A program made the translations under genes and the position numbers. Of a stretch of 64,000 bases of DNA, positions 10,516 through 21,585 are shown in pieces (the first letter of the stretch is position 1; each line of letters begins with the position of its first letter). The notes beneath the pieces are model-generated. The model was not told where the DNA came from and made no database searches. It saw nothing but the letters and a program-made list of their open reading frames with translations. Source of the DNA: Sycon ciliatum (Eukaryota; Porifera; Calcarea; Leucosolenida; Sycettidae); the NCBI RefSeq assembly GCF_964019385.1, contig NC_088645.1, positions 9,930,266 to 9,994,265 on the forward strand, read 5' to 3'.

Positions 10516-10790
10516 TTATAAAGTCTAACAAATGAGGGATGAGACCTCTCGAACAGGTAGAAAACAAACACAGGAATTATTAAAATAACTAGCACGTTGT
10601 GAGAGATACAGGGAGAGACAGCCCGGCAGGCCAACAGACATGTATAATAAAAATATGGCGACAGTGATCCATCTGCCCTCAATAGTTCGTGCGGTGTAGA
10701 ATAACAGCAGTGCGAAATTGGGCCGGGTGCGGTATGGCCCGTACGTCGCTGGGCATTGCATTCCAGAGCCTACAACTAGCTCCTTGGACC
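10516..10790 (-). mobile_element. LINE C-terminus and 3' end
   Basis: The minus strand reads CRLWNAMPSDVRAI followed by PAQFRTAVILHRTNY and a stop, the classic last 40 residues of a CR1/Jockey-type ORF2. A 3' UTR follows and then a TTG microsatellite tail on this strand. Everything upstream is missing. Confidence 0.65.
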
Positions 10791-10868
10791 TGAGACATTC
10801 CACGCCGAGACTCAGCTTAAGTGCTGCTCGATAGCGTTAACCAACGGCCTTCCAACTTGGAAGGTTCA
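10785..10868. repeat. FB1-related fragment
   Basis: About 80 bp matches one FB1 arm, including an exact tccaacttggaaggttca and a near match over gagacattc and agcgctaaccgac. It abuts the LINE C-terminal scrap, so FB1 may have picked up this sequence from next to a LINE, or inserted here and then been deleted. Confidence 0.45.
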
Positions 10869-11383
10869 TGGATATTCTTGTCAGTTTAATTCTAGATCGT
10901 GCACGTATGACTGTTCAAAATCTGGTTTAGTTTGTGGATCCGATCTCATAACTTGTGGCAACACTTTTTCCATGTTACAATTTTACCTTGGCTCACCATC
11001 TGAGTTCTTTTAAAAATAAATTAATGCTGGGTTTTGTGAACTCAACTGACAGAAGTGTGCATGAATCGGCGTAACTTGAGCAGGGCTGTATAGATATAAA
11101 TGTACGAGTATTTTGAGTTTTTGATACCAATAGAGAGTTTTTGCTTCCTTTTTGAATTTCGAACGTGAGATATCAATGCCCAAATGGCGAATCACAAGTT
11201 TCAGCATGAGATTTCAACACGATCGTCGGCAGAGGGTTATCTGAAGGTGAAAAATGGCGATTCAACGCACGTTTTCTTTTCTCACGTTCGAAATTGAAAA
11301 GAGGTGAAGCATAAACTCTCTATTGCTCTTGCTTTTGTACGTGCACTGTGCCATCATTATTGTTATAAAATAAGAATACCTAC
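10869..11383. other. Probable intron; no gene seen
   Basis: A/T-rich sequence downstream (on the minus strand) of the sushi exon's donor site. No coding region is recognised. Positions 11150-11170 and 11280-11300 share an inverted gaaatttcgaacgtgag-like block, and agagagtttttgctt near 11130 recurs inverted near 11310. Confidence 0.4.
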
Positions 11384-11785
11384 GTTGGCAGCCAGGGCAG
11401 AATGTTAGTGTGGTTCTGTCAGCTTGACAAGTAGCTTTTCCTCTTCTGGTGGCGGAATATCCGGATGCACACGTGATCAGTAGCGAGGAATCATAATCAA
11501 ATCTTGACTTGACATTGAGTGGTCTGGAATGAGGGCATGCAACCACGTCTGCTACTGGGCATGTAACAACTCTGCATTCTGTTGGCGGTGTAGGTATGAA
11601 CAGAACCCACGCATAGCCATAGCACTTTTGAACATCGGTACCAATTAAATCGTATCCAGCCTTGCAGTAATATGTAACCACCATTAAATAGGCGATGTTA
11701 TTCAACCTGACGTAAGACGCATTGTATTCCAGATTTGTGATCGCCATTGCAGTGAGATTTGGCGGTGGACATGGTCTCGAAGGTG
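11384..11785 (-). CDS. Host exon encoding two sushi (CCP) domains
   Basis: A 402-nt exon bounded on the minus strand by a good acceptor (ttttttctag) and a donor (gtaggt), both phase 1, as is usual for shuffled extracellular modules. It encodes 134 residues. The first CCP has Cys at the start of CPPPNLT, then YYCKAGYDL, VQKC, YGYAW and TEC. The second starts CPVADVVAC and continues LITCASGYSATRR, KATC, FCPGC. The G-Y after the second Cys and the Trp before the fourth are visible. Sushi modules mediate protein binding in secreted or cell-surface proteins. The rest of the gene is not assembled here; the exon at 39039-39671 on the same strand could be part of it. Confidence 0.85.
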
Positions 11786-11871
11786 CTAGAAAAAAGATAG
11801 ACAGGTTTGTTTGAGAGGTTGAAGCTAACTTTTAATCTTTTGCATTTTACGTGAAGGAATGTTTTTTGTAT

Positions 11872-12785
11872 TGTTGTATTGTATTTTATTATTTTACTTG
11901 GGCATTCCCAACAGACCCTAAGGTCTTCTTACAGGGTGCCCAAGATGAATGAAATTGTTAAGTTCCTGGCGAAATGAATTGCGGATATGATTTGTGCGAA
12001 GGGATTCGGGAAGCGCATTAAAGCGGTCAGCACCAAGGAATGAAATAGATCTGCATCCAGCTTGAGCTTGCACAATGGGTAAGGAAAGGGAATAATTGAC
12101 TTGGCCGCGGGTTACTCTGTCTGTGTGAGCGCAGTGACGGCGAAGGCAGAACATGTCAGAGAGGAGTGAACTGCAGATATTGTGGATGCAACGGAACACG
12201 AAGAATATGGACTTAGTATGATATCTTTTGTCTAAGCTAATTATGTGGTATCGCTCAAGCAAGTATGATGTCCGCGTGAATGTGTCATGCTCAAAATAAT
12301 ATGCATCTAAGTGCTCTCTTACTTATGCGCAGCTGCTGATCTCTCACATTGTCAGCGAGGCAGTGGACGTAGGCAGTGCTGGCGTACTCGAGCTTGCTCT
12401 GGACTACTGACAAGTAGAACTGCCTTCTGGCCTGGACAGCAAGGTTCCTCCTTCCACGTCGAAAAGCACCTAGTTTCTTTCCGATGTCTTCCCTGAGGGA
12501 GTTAACGTGGGCACTGAAACTTAAAGTTGAATCGAGAGTCAGTCCTAGATACTTAACTTCGTCAGACGGGGCAATAACAGTCGAACCACAGACAATGCTC
12601 AGGTTAGGTGGGGGATGTGAGCGTCTGCTGTGGATCAGTAGTACTTGGCTCTTGCTGGAGTTCAGGAGCAGGCCGCGATCTGTGAGGTGCTGCTTAACCA
12701 CTGAAAAATCGTCTTCTAAGTAAGACATGAGAATTCGTGGACACTTTCAAGAGGCATACAGGGTGGTGTCGTCTGCATAAAGAAG
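11872..12785 (-). mobile_element. LINE-beta copy 1, RT C-terminal half
   Basis: The minus strand begins just before motif C ([13 protein letters not shown]) and continues through GLLLNSSKSQVLL, VKYLGLTLDSTLSFSAHV and YASTAYVHCL. A frame break near 12270 follows, and then GADRFNALPESLR and a stop at 11918. The 3' end holds the palindrome tgggcattccca at 11899-11910 and an AAT-rich tail at 11872-11895. There is a stop right after the YADD block and one frameshift. The truncation point is almost the same as in the copy at 33240-34162. Confidence 0.8.
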
Positions 12786-13389
12786 GCATTGGGATGTTGA
12801 CCATATGATTGTCTGTCAATGGCCTTCCAAGCTCCAATTGCCGTGTGCACTGTTATATTTTAACGTGTTGCTTCGTAAGTACATGTGTGTGTAAAAGTTA
12901 ATGTAGAATGTGGGGCCTGTCCAATCATTAGGGTCCAGCGGATCATGACCGCATTATATTCGGCATTATGAGAATATCCGAGCATTAAAGCATTCTGGAG
13001 CATTAGAATGGAACAAAACGAGGATTTTGTGAGGTTTGAGCGGTATAATGAGTTTCATAGTGAAAATTATCGGGAACCTCCAGGTTTTGGCAACAATGGG
13101 AAACAGTCATGAGGTGCAACCCTATACATTTTACCCGCACATGACGTTGTGATTGTGTAGACACGTAACATCGTTAGCACTAATGCAACAAGTGAGAGTC
13201 CTCCGGCTCGGTAGAGTGCTCAATATTCCTATCTTACACACAGCACAGAGCACCAAGCATCGTTCGTTGTAACTAATACAAGTCATGTAGTTTCATGCCC
13301 ATAGGCAATCATCAGACAACTGATACAGGATGAACAGCCAAGATCCGATTATATTAAATCATTCCTCCCAAATTTAAATCATTGTGTAA
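12786..13389. other. No gene seen
   Basis: No supported coding region. Short imperfect gcatta repeats occur at 12958-13010. Confidence 0.4.
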
Positions 13390-13676
13390 GTCTCTCTTCA
13401 TGTTCCGAACTGCTATTCTATGGAACTGTTTACCCCCAGTCTAACATCGGAAGCCTCGCTCTATAAGTTCAAAGCTGCCCTCAGGAAATTTACAGCTGAC
13501 CATGCTTATGCAATCAACGGAATTCCGCCACCCTGCAGGTGATTTTCCCCATTTCTCTCCTCATCAATCCCTATTTGTCTTTGTACATACATCTACATCT
13601 AATGTTCTTTCAATCAAATGAACCCCTCGATAGGCACATTGCCTTTGGGTCATTTCATAATAATAATAATAATAAT
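13390..13676 (+). mobile_element. LINE C-terminus and 3' end with an AAT tail
   Basis: The plus strand reads FRTAILWNCLPP. After a one-base slip in a C run near 13436, it reads SLTSEASLYKFKAALRKF and a stop. A 3' UTR follows and ends in (ATA)n at 13654-13676. This is the end of an ORF2 of CR1/Jockey type. Confidence 0.6.
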
Positions 13677-13716
13677 ATTCAGTGAGCGAGATTCTGCGGT
13701 CTGATGCGAGGATCGT

Positions 13717-14190
13717 AAGCACATGGTGATATCCAGATAATCGACAGTGCTCATATTGGGCGCAATCGTGATTTTCAGCCCGCATGCTTGGAAGACTTCA
13801 GTAACCTGCTTCCTTGTTCTGTCTGCCATAGGCCCACTAGCGTCCTTCAGCACTGCCAGACCGTCGTTCCGATACAGATCCACAGACTGTCTGCTGAGGT
13901 GCGCAGTGAGCTTCTCGAGAATGTAGTCCGATTAGCCAACAAGCCTCCGCACCGTCATACGCACCCATGGTGACATCGAACATGTCTCCCCTTCCCTGCT
14001 TCGACCACACCCGGCCATATGAGATTAGCAGCGACTTCCGGGTATGCATAACGGTGTCTATATCGTCCTGACTCACTTGCACGTGCGTCTGGGCGAAGTT
14101 CAAGGCATCGAGGAGAAGCTCCTTCGTGATGGATGGATAGAAGTTTACTATATCAAACACCAGGAAGGAGTGTCGTTCCTTCTTCTCGAT
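13717..14190 (-). pseudogene. PLE reverse transcriptase fragment
   Basis: The minus strand encodes HSFLVFDIVNFYPSITKEL (RT motif A region with the catalytic Asp), then MHTRKSLLISYGRVW, FDVTMGAYDGAEACWLIGL, VDLYRNDGLAVLKDASG and GLKITIAPNMSTVDYLDIT. These blocks belong to the Penelope-like family whose C-terminal part is found at 23190-23765 and 29397-29635. There is a one-base frameshift near 13915. The expected RDD of motif C is RND, so a catalytic Asp is lost. Both flanks of the element are missing. Confidence 0.75.
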
Positions 14191-14694
14191 TCTCGAGCAC
14201 TAATGCTACATAATAATATACATTATTTAAACCTCGTATGTACATGTACATGTACATTCCCTGACCTCATTGCTACATAAGCCTGCATTGTGTAGCAATA
14301 TAGTCAGGTAAATGTACTTCAAGAGTACACACTCCATGTACATAGCATGCCCAACCGATCCTGTTACACAAATCCGGCCCAAGCAATGATTTAGGAGATG
14401 TTTTTAGAATAATGGAGAGCTATGGAGGAGACGTACGTGAAGTGAATATCAAAAAGACGAAGAGGAGTTTTCTCGTTGTGCAACAGTGATACTGAAGTAG
14501 ATACCAATGCATTGATGAAATTGGACCAGGATAAAGCAGCGGCTATAAACAGAAAGAGGTCGTTCCAAAAGAGCTGCCTTTGCAGAGTCCAGTTCAGGAG
14601 GCTCGAAACGAAATAGAGTTTCTCATGGACTCAGTACCAAGTCGATTGGAGCGGACGATGGCTTCCTTTCTCAAAATCTCGGCACAGCCACAAA
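14191..14694. other. No gene seen
   Basis: No supported coding region. A short (TGTACA)n run lies at 14238-14258. Confidence 0.4.
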
Positions 14695-15057
14695 AGACAT
14701 GGCTAGCATTTTACCGTTCACGCTATTTTCGACGGTCGGCGTGTACCGTTTTTGTTTGTGTAGGCATGGCATTTTGCCGTTCACGCGCTAGATTCGACGG
14801 TACTCGTACCCAACACCCAAAATACCGTCGGTTTGGTACCGTTTCGACGATAGAAAGCTCTTTTTAGCGGGAGAACGAAACGGTAAGATTACAACTAGGG
14901 TTACGTCACAAGTCGATCGTTGTATCAGGAGTGAGGACTCAGAAGCCGAACGGCTAACCGTGTCTTGAAAACACACAAAAACAGTAGACTTGGCTGACTC
15001 GCCCTCTACACGCTGAGCGTCGAAAATAGCGTGAACGGTAAAATGCTAACCATGTCT
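14695..15057. mobile_element. 363-bp MITE with 40-bp TIRs
   Basis: AGACATGG at 14695 starts an inverted repeat of about 40 bp that ends at 15057. It includes cattttaccgttcacgc and ctattttcgacg and has one mismatch. A second, diverged copy of the terminal motif (ggcattttgccgttcacg) sits at 14768-14785 as a subterminal repeat. No ORF of note is present. The target duplication is unclear. Confidence 0.75.
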
Positions 15058-15140
15058 AGTGTCGCGCTTTCAGAGCGGAACAGTCATTGTTCTGACGAAC
15101 CGTCATTCAACGACTTGACTGGTCGCAGTATTGCAGTTGC

Positions 15141-15640
15141 AAGTTGGTTGGTTGTTGGTTGGTTGGTTTTTATTTCACTTCGCACCTTCAAACGGGATGA
15201 CGACCCAATAAAATGACGGTGAAGGCTTAGCCTAGAAGTGGCTATGGAAGCACATAGTAAGAGGATACTAATAACTGCGAGAAAACGGGGGGAGAGAGAG
15301 AATACGATGTATCTGTGATACTACGTGAGGATTACTGAACTGCACGGGGAGGGAGAGCAGAGCGATCAGCAGCAACTCGAACTACTCCCTACAGGCGTAT
15401 GGTACACATGCATGCTTAAACTCAGGTAGCCGGGTAATTGTGCGGACCTCACCAGAGAGAGCGTTCCACAGCGGAGCACCAGCAACAGAAAATCTCCGCT
15501 ACGGTTTGCCTGGCTTAGTAGGCCATTTGACTGCTGATGGCGGGTAGGGGTGCCTTGTGCCGGGGTCAGAAGCTGGGCGAGAAGTCGAACAGGGTATGTC
15601 ACAGAAGCTAGTACCAGCTACACCTACAGAGTCGCTGCTA
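15141..15640 (-). mobile_element. LINE C-terminus and 3' UTR with an AACC tail
   Basis: On the minus strand LWNALSGEVRTITRLPEF marks the C-terminus of a LINE ORF2. A 3' UTR follows and ends near gaaataaaaacc with an (AACC)n tail (plus-strand TTGG repeats at 15146-15172). The 5' part is missing. Confidence 0.6.
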
Positions 15641-16065
15641 ACTTGTTGAAAACCCTGAAGTGCCCGAGAAAAACACTTGCCATAGAGCGTTGTGTGATTT
15701 GGAAATGATGGCTTGAAACACCGACAGAAGTGTATTTGGTTCCTGAAATACTCTGTTTTTCGCTACTTTGTTATTGGGAAGAAACTCCCCTTTGGATTTG
15801 CGAAATAAAACAACCATCATAAAATCACTATGAGCTAGCTCGTGGCTAGTGCTCAAAGGGATTTTGAAACCAGGAAAGTGGACATAGTTTACCTTAGCAA
15901 AGCGCTCTTCGCGCTAAGGTGTGGGATGCACTTTCGCACAGTAGGGGTGACAGTGCATGGGGTCAGTGTGTACAGGCCAGCAGATCTTGCAAAAGGGTTG
16001 GTTCACATAATTATATTATGCGTCGACTGCGTTTCTCCCAGGACTGTCCGCTGAGCAGCGGAACA
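15641..16065. other. No gene seen
   Basis: No supported coding region or clear repeat. Confidence 0.4.
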
Positions 16066-16210
16066 CAGTAGCCAAACTGGATAAACGTTGCATCCGTTGC
16101 GTGGCCGATGAGCATCCATTGGCCCACAGTCTTCACCTGTACACAAGGCTGGGTGTCTGCCCAGTTCTGGAACGAGGGGAATGCAAGCTCCGCCTTCTGA
16201 CGTTTCGAAT
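16066..16210 (+). pseudogene. LINE-gamma-clade ORF2 C-terminal relic
   Basis: The plus strand reads AKLDKRCIRCVADEHPL, then YTRLGVCPVLERGECKLRLL and TFRIRSGIVTRQ before a stop. It aligns with LDKRCIRCVANQPFP and YTRLGLIPIIQNAHCKLRLL of the LINE at 51840-52985. The rest is decayed. Confidence 0.65.
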
Positions 16211-16429
16211 CCGTTCTGGAATCGTCACTCGTCAGTGAGCTGTTGACTTGTATTGCAAGACCCGCCGACAGGCATGACCACTCGAGGTCAGTTGGGACGC
16301 AACCTTCCCCTCCCCAGGCCCACAGTGCTTCTGGCGCATGCCGACCGCTTCTAGCCAGCTGCCGACTCTGAAATGGCCTGCCCGACTGTATGAAGTCCAT
16401 AGTATCTGTCCGTGAATTCAAACGCATGC

Positions 16430-16545
16430 TACGCGTATTTTACTTCGGTTAAATGTAATGGCTTTCGTAACCTGCTGATAAGGCTCCATAGAATCATGCT
16501 ACGATGACCCGACTTGTAAATTTGAGATCCCTTTTCTGTTCGTCA
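16430..16545. repeat. Dispersed repeat R1, copy 2
   Basis: This is a direct-orientation copy of 9117-9240. It is followed by a small tandem duplication, caatcaaatactg, at 16549-16575. Confidence 0.6.
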
Positions 16546-16589
16546 ACGCAATCAAATACTGCAATCAAATACTGCATAAAATACAGTCA

Positions 16590-18295
16590 ATATTACGAAA
16601 GGAGGGTGACCAATTTTGGCAGGAGAAAGCAACAGAAGCAGATGCATTACGGCCCGACGCACGGTCATACTACAATGCAATTCGTAACATCCGCCAACTT
16701 CCTTCCTCAGTCAGCCAGCCACCTGTCAGACTTGCAAACAAAGATGGTGAAATCATGGCGGACGTCCAGTGGAATCTCGATGAATTCCGCAAGTATTACT
16801 TGTCCGTATTCCATCGCGATGACGAACACCCAGCAGATGGAGAGGTAACACCTGATGAGGAGCCATTTACTCAGGAAGAAGTTCGAGCAGCAATCTCACG
16901 TCAAAAACCGGGTGGTGCTGTTGGACAGGATGGAGTTTCCGCTGTTTTGCTGCAGGCCGGTAAAGATTCAATCACCAATTGGTTAACAACATTCTTCAAC
17001 GCTGTTCAACTGGCAACGTATTGTCCAGAAAACCACAGACGCGGTTTGATCGTGCCCATTATTATAAGCCAAATATGCCAGCCGACTTCCCCAAAAGTTA
17101 CCGACCAGTTATGCTTCTGTCGGTGGTCAGAAAGGTCCTGACCCGTATTCTCACACAGCGCTGCACTACATTCGTGGACTCCTTTGTGCCTGCAAGCCAG
17201 GCTGGCTTCCGCCTTGGGCGGTCGACTGCGGACGGAGTATTCTTCACAAGAATGATGCGCGAGAGGGCCTTGCTAGGAGACTGGAGTTACTCAGCTGCAC
17301 TTTTAGATTTCAGTGGCGCATTTGATACAATAATCAGGCAGACTGCTGTTGACCGTCTTGCTTTGGCAGATGCACATGTCAGCACTAAAACAACTAGTCT
17401 CCCAAACCTCTGCTCGCGTGAAGCTGGGAAAGCAGCTCAGTCAGTCATTTCCAACTAATGTTGGAGTGGTGCCGGGGGACCCCCTTTATTGTCTACGCAG
17501 AAGGTGCAATGCAGAGGATCAGAGAAGCCTGCCCAGAGCAAGTCAATCTACCTACTAAGTTCACCCTGTATGCAGATGATACAAAGTGCATGACCACAGC
17601 CGGACAGCCGTTGAAGCAACCGTAGAGAAATGCGAACCCATCTTCGCAGAGGACAACTTAAAACTAAACATCAGCAAAACCCAATTTGTAACAGCTACAA
17701 AGTCAGATGACTTCTGGAGGTCGGTCAAACTTTTGGGTTCTCGTCTGGGGTCAGCGGAGGACATTGATGCACTTATAATAGCAGCGAACCGGGCATTTTC
17801 CAGTGTATCATGGAAACGCCATACCCAGCAGTCCCGCTTAAGCATGTTCAACTTTCTCTTTTTGCCAGTTCTCCTAATTATAACTGCGCGCTATGGACTC
17901 TAACAAAAGCCTTAGAAAGCAAATTTGATGTATGGCTACGCTGTTAACTCAGATACATACTTGGAATCAAACTTCCCAATAAAATTTCGAATAATGCTCT
18001 TTATGCTAAAACTGCTCAATGTCCAATAAGTGCAGTCTGTAGACGCCGGCGCTTATTATGGTTTGGACATGTCATTCGTGAAGGGAAGGACGCTGTGTCC
18101 TACAAAGCCCATCACATGGCAATGAATATAATAGATTATAAAGAAGCCCAGAGGTCGCCCAGTGATCTGATGGGTAGACAACATTAGGAATGACCTTTTA
18201 CTTCTCAATATGTCTCTTTTGGAAGCGGAGCAGCTTGCCTCAGACAGAACGTACTGGCTCGACGTTGTCGACAGATGCATGACCCTCATTTGATT
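16590..18295 (+). pseudogene. Decayed LINE (RTE-like) reverse transcriptase
   Basis: In successive frames the plus strand shows QFWQEKATEADALRP, ANKDGEIMADVQWNLDEF, KPGGAVGQDGVSAVLL, SYRPVMLLSVVRKVLTRI, motif A LLDFSGAFDTI, a shortened motif B (GVVPGDPL, missing the expected SPLLF), motif C LYADDTK and the C-terminal RRLLWFGHVIREG. That last block resembles the RRL-WFGH tail of RTE-type LINEs. There are several frameshifts and many stops after 17600. No endonuclease part is seen. Confidence 0.7.
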
Positions 18296-18319
18296 TTTCA
18301 TATGAGCTATATGCGTGCT

Positions 18320-18545
18320 GTATTATTATGTCTCCTTTATTCACTTCTTTCGAAGGCGATAAGCCAGACCCACCGGGAAATATTTCCATGGGTGGGACAG
18401 CAAAAAGAAAGTGAAAAAATAAAAAGCCAAAAATGAAAGGGACAAGAAATAGGGGAAGGAAGAGGAAGAAAGGAAAGAAGCTCAATCCAAACTCCAACAT
18501 CAAAACAATAATAAAGAATTTGCAACGACAGGTATTGTACAAAGA
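18320..18545 (-). mobile_element. LINE 3' UTR remnant
   Basis: On the minus strand a pyrimidine-rich block (18400-18480) precedes a hairpin-forming stretch, cccatggaaatatttccc, and an ATAATA tail near 18312-18325, the same layout as 8915-9080. A 20-bp unit, acaggtattgtacaaa, is tandemly repeated at 18529-18562 on the outer side. Confidence 0.4.
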
Positions 18546-18665
18546 CAGGTATTGTACAAATGATAAGGACGTTGATGTTGTTATGGCGATTACAAAGGAA
18601 ATATCTTTATCAGTCGTTGTTCAAGTCTCTTGGCTATTGAACATGAAAACGCAGCAGATGTGCAT

Positions 18666-20400
18666 CTACATGTTAAGGACATTTCTTAGTATTTTAACCG
18701 AACCTTGGATAGCCTCCTGTTGCACAATAGCCAGGTCTCCTCCCTGCACAGTCCGGAGGCATTGAGGAGTCTCCCCCACCAAGTCTCCCAGGGTACCGAC
18801 AACCACAGGGACCACGTCAACCTGGGTGAGGGACCAAATTCTGGAAATCTCCCGCTTCAAGTCATGATATTTCGAGCGCTTTTCAGCCATTTTCTTATTG
18901 ATGTTGCTCTCACCAGGAACGCTGATGTCTATAATGTATGCGATGCGCTCCTTGTCATCAACAAGGAGCAGATCGGGCCTGTTTGCTGATAGTTTCAGGT
19001 CAGTTGGGACCGAATACTCCCAATACAGCCGATACCGATCACTTTTGACCAATGCCTTGAGCTGGTGGTCGAATCGTGAAGCACCAGTAGGTAGATCTCG
19101 TGCTCTACACATTTCGAAGTGCGGATACTTTACTATCCGGTTATGACATTCGATGTAACTGGTCCGAGCAAGAACTGGGCAGGCACTGACAATGTGGTCA
19201 ATTGTTTCTAAGCTGCCCTTGCAAAGCCTGCAATTGGCATCAGTTCGAGCAATTGACTTCATTATGGCGTATTGGTAATTATTCGTTTTGAGGGATTGGT
19301 CTTGTGCTGCCATAATCATGCCTTCAGTTGAAGGTTTCAGTGTTCTTGATTTCAGCCACATGAAGGTAAGCTCCTTATCGAGGCGATTTTCCTCCAAGCG
19401 GCTCCAATATCTCCCATGCAGCGGCATAGTTGAAAGTGTTTTGGGTTTTCGCTCTGCGCACGCTTGTTTAATGGTATGCTTATTGGGTAACGCTGGTCCA
19501 GCTGCTGGCAGATCCAAACTCGACAGGAACTTAGCGGCCTTTGCAGTTATTGAGTGGCTTTTTGTTGTAGGTTTTTGTTGATGATTCTGATAAAGCATGC
19601 TAATTCGGTCTATTGGGCTGGTACTCATGTAGCGGGCCAGGTCACACATGCTCCGGCCGTGCATATCCTCACAAGAGACCAAGCCCCGGCCTCCATCTCC
19701 CCTCTTCATGTAGAGCCTGTTGACTGAGGCTTTGGGGTGGTGAAATCCAGACGCAGTCAAGGCTGATCTTGTCGCTCGATCTGTGGTCTTGATTTCAGCC
19801 TCGGTCCAATTTACGATTCCATAACTATATGTCATAACCGGCAGAGCATACGTATTGATGGCCTTGATCATGTTTCTCGCATTCAATCCACTGTTAAGAA
19901 GCAAATGTAATCTCTTTTTGTATTCTGCAGTGAGTTGCGTCTTCAGCTGCGGGTGAGGTATCATGGCTGCTTACACTACTCCAAGGTACTTGTATGTTTC
20001 ATTGAGTCGTAGTGACTCTGCAATGGTCTCATCGCCAACCTGGATAGAGCATCCTTCATCTGGTTTTCCTCTCCTGACGTGCAGCACGGCACACTTGGCC
20101 GGGTTGAGATTCATGCCGATGTCATCACCAACGCCACACACGGTAGACACGAGGGTAGTCGCATCCTTTGTAGTTTTCCCATAGAGTTTAATGTCGTCCA
20201 TGTACCAAGAGTGATTGATAGTCAACTCGGCGTCTCTGCAGCTGATTCTGTATCCCAAAGGCAATCGGTTGAGCTCAAAACTGATTGGGTTTAGCGCCAG
20301 GCAAAACAGTAACGGGGATAATGTGTCACCTTGAAATATGCCTCTTCTTATAGATATGTTGCCGGTAGTGACCCTGCATCTTCCCTCGTCGCATATGTGT
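18666..20400 (-). pseudogene. R2-like LINE: RT C-terminal half, zinc knuckle and restriction-like endonuclease
   Basis: The minus strand is open from about 20400, starting at RT motif B (RGIFQGDTLSPLLFCLALN). It continues with motif C WYMDDIKLYG and YKYLGVV, then one in-frame TAA at 19971-19973. The frame goes on (AAMIPHPQLKTQL) to a CCHC knuckle, CRLCKGSLETIDHIVSACP. A PD-(D/E)XK nuclease follows: RPDLLLVDDKERIAYIIDI, KMAEKRSKYHDLKREI and VVPVVVGTLGDL. This order (RT, CCHC, restriction-like endonuclease) is that of the R2/R4/NeSL-type, often site-specific, LINEs. The 5' half is missing and the break lies beside an ATT microsatellite. The catalytic residues seen are intact. Confidence 0.85.
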
Positions 20401-20432
20401 GTGTTATCATTATTATTGTTATTATTATTCTG
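20401..20432. repeat. ATT microsatellite
   Basis: Imperfect ATT/GTT units lie exactly at the 5' truncation point of the R2-like LINE. Confidence 0.8.
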
Positions 20433-21090
20433 TTCGGCTTAAGGTAGCAGCCTGGTCGTAAATTTCATATGTCATTCAATTGACCGTAACTTTGGTGTCT
20501 GTCAATGGATTTGAGTGAAATTTTGACCACACACTCCTGCCACTATGCTGACCCTCTCGACATGATTTAAAACGTTCTTGCGCCTCACTGACAGGCTTTC
20601 CAGGCTGGAAAAACTCAAAATTCCGGCATAGTGCCACGGTGTGCGAGTCACCCAGGAGCCAAATTAATGCATTTACAATTTTTTCACATTTTCTTGCCCA
20701 TTCTGTCCCCGCGCGGGATCCAAACCTAAAATAAGTCCACAAGCAGCCATAGGTGGTGGGATAGGGCCCCTCGACATGGCCCTGGAATCTGTCACAAGGG
20801 CACGAGTGGGCGTTCTCTCACAGACTCCCACAGACCCAAGTCAATTTTTGAATTTTGTTAGGTTTAGGGCGTGCTACGAGGTCGTACCTTTGATACAACA
20901 TCCAGTGCTGGGACGTCCACAGCAAGCCATTTCCACAGCGCTGCAAACCGAATCCAGGATACCCTCAAAAATCGGCAAAGACTACCACTCACGTTCCACT
21001 ACTGCATAGTACTGAATCCTACCTGACTTCTTGACACAATACTCAAACTTGCCAAAGTCACTAAATCAACGTCAACTACAATAACAATAA
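20433..21090. other. No gene seen
   Basis: No recognised coding region. A 77-codon plus-strand frame at 20776-21009 has no recognisable domain and no clear splice sites. Confidence 0.4.
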
Positions 21091-21425
<335 letters not shown>

Positions 21426-21458
21426 TGCTGTTCTGTTATTTCTGCCTGGAACTTGGTC

Positions 21459-21585
21459 CTGGAGTGAAGCTTTGGTCTTGGTGTGTGGTGAGGGTGAAGA
21501 ATGGGTTTCTGGACTCCTGGTATATTTCCATAAAGAACCTGGAATCGTAGAATCCTGATAGTATGTCTGGCCCACTCCCCAGTCA
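21459..21585. repeat. Direct repeat R2, copy 1
   Basis: About 125 bp (ggagtgaagctttgg, ctggactcctggtatattt, ggaatcgtagaatcctgata, ggcccactcc) recurs in direct orientation at 22381-22505 with roughly 85% identity. On the minus strand it is open as WARHTIRILRFQVLYGNIPG; the copy reads WAKHTIRILRFQGLYRNIPG. It could be a short LTR, a repeated exon or a segmental duplication. Confidence 0.6.

Noticed and set aside
10290..10682. Long open frames across the triplet arrays here and at 20999-21743 (poly-Arg, poly-Val, poly-Thr, poly-Cys)
   Set aside because: They are open in several frames of both strands because the repeat lacks stop codons; no start context, homology or splice evidence supports a gene.
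20401..20432. Dong-type insertion of the R2-like LINE into TAA repeats
   Set aside because: The repeat is present only at the truncated 5' end, and no matching repeat in the same orientation was found at the 3' end.
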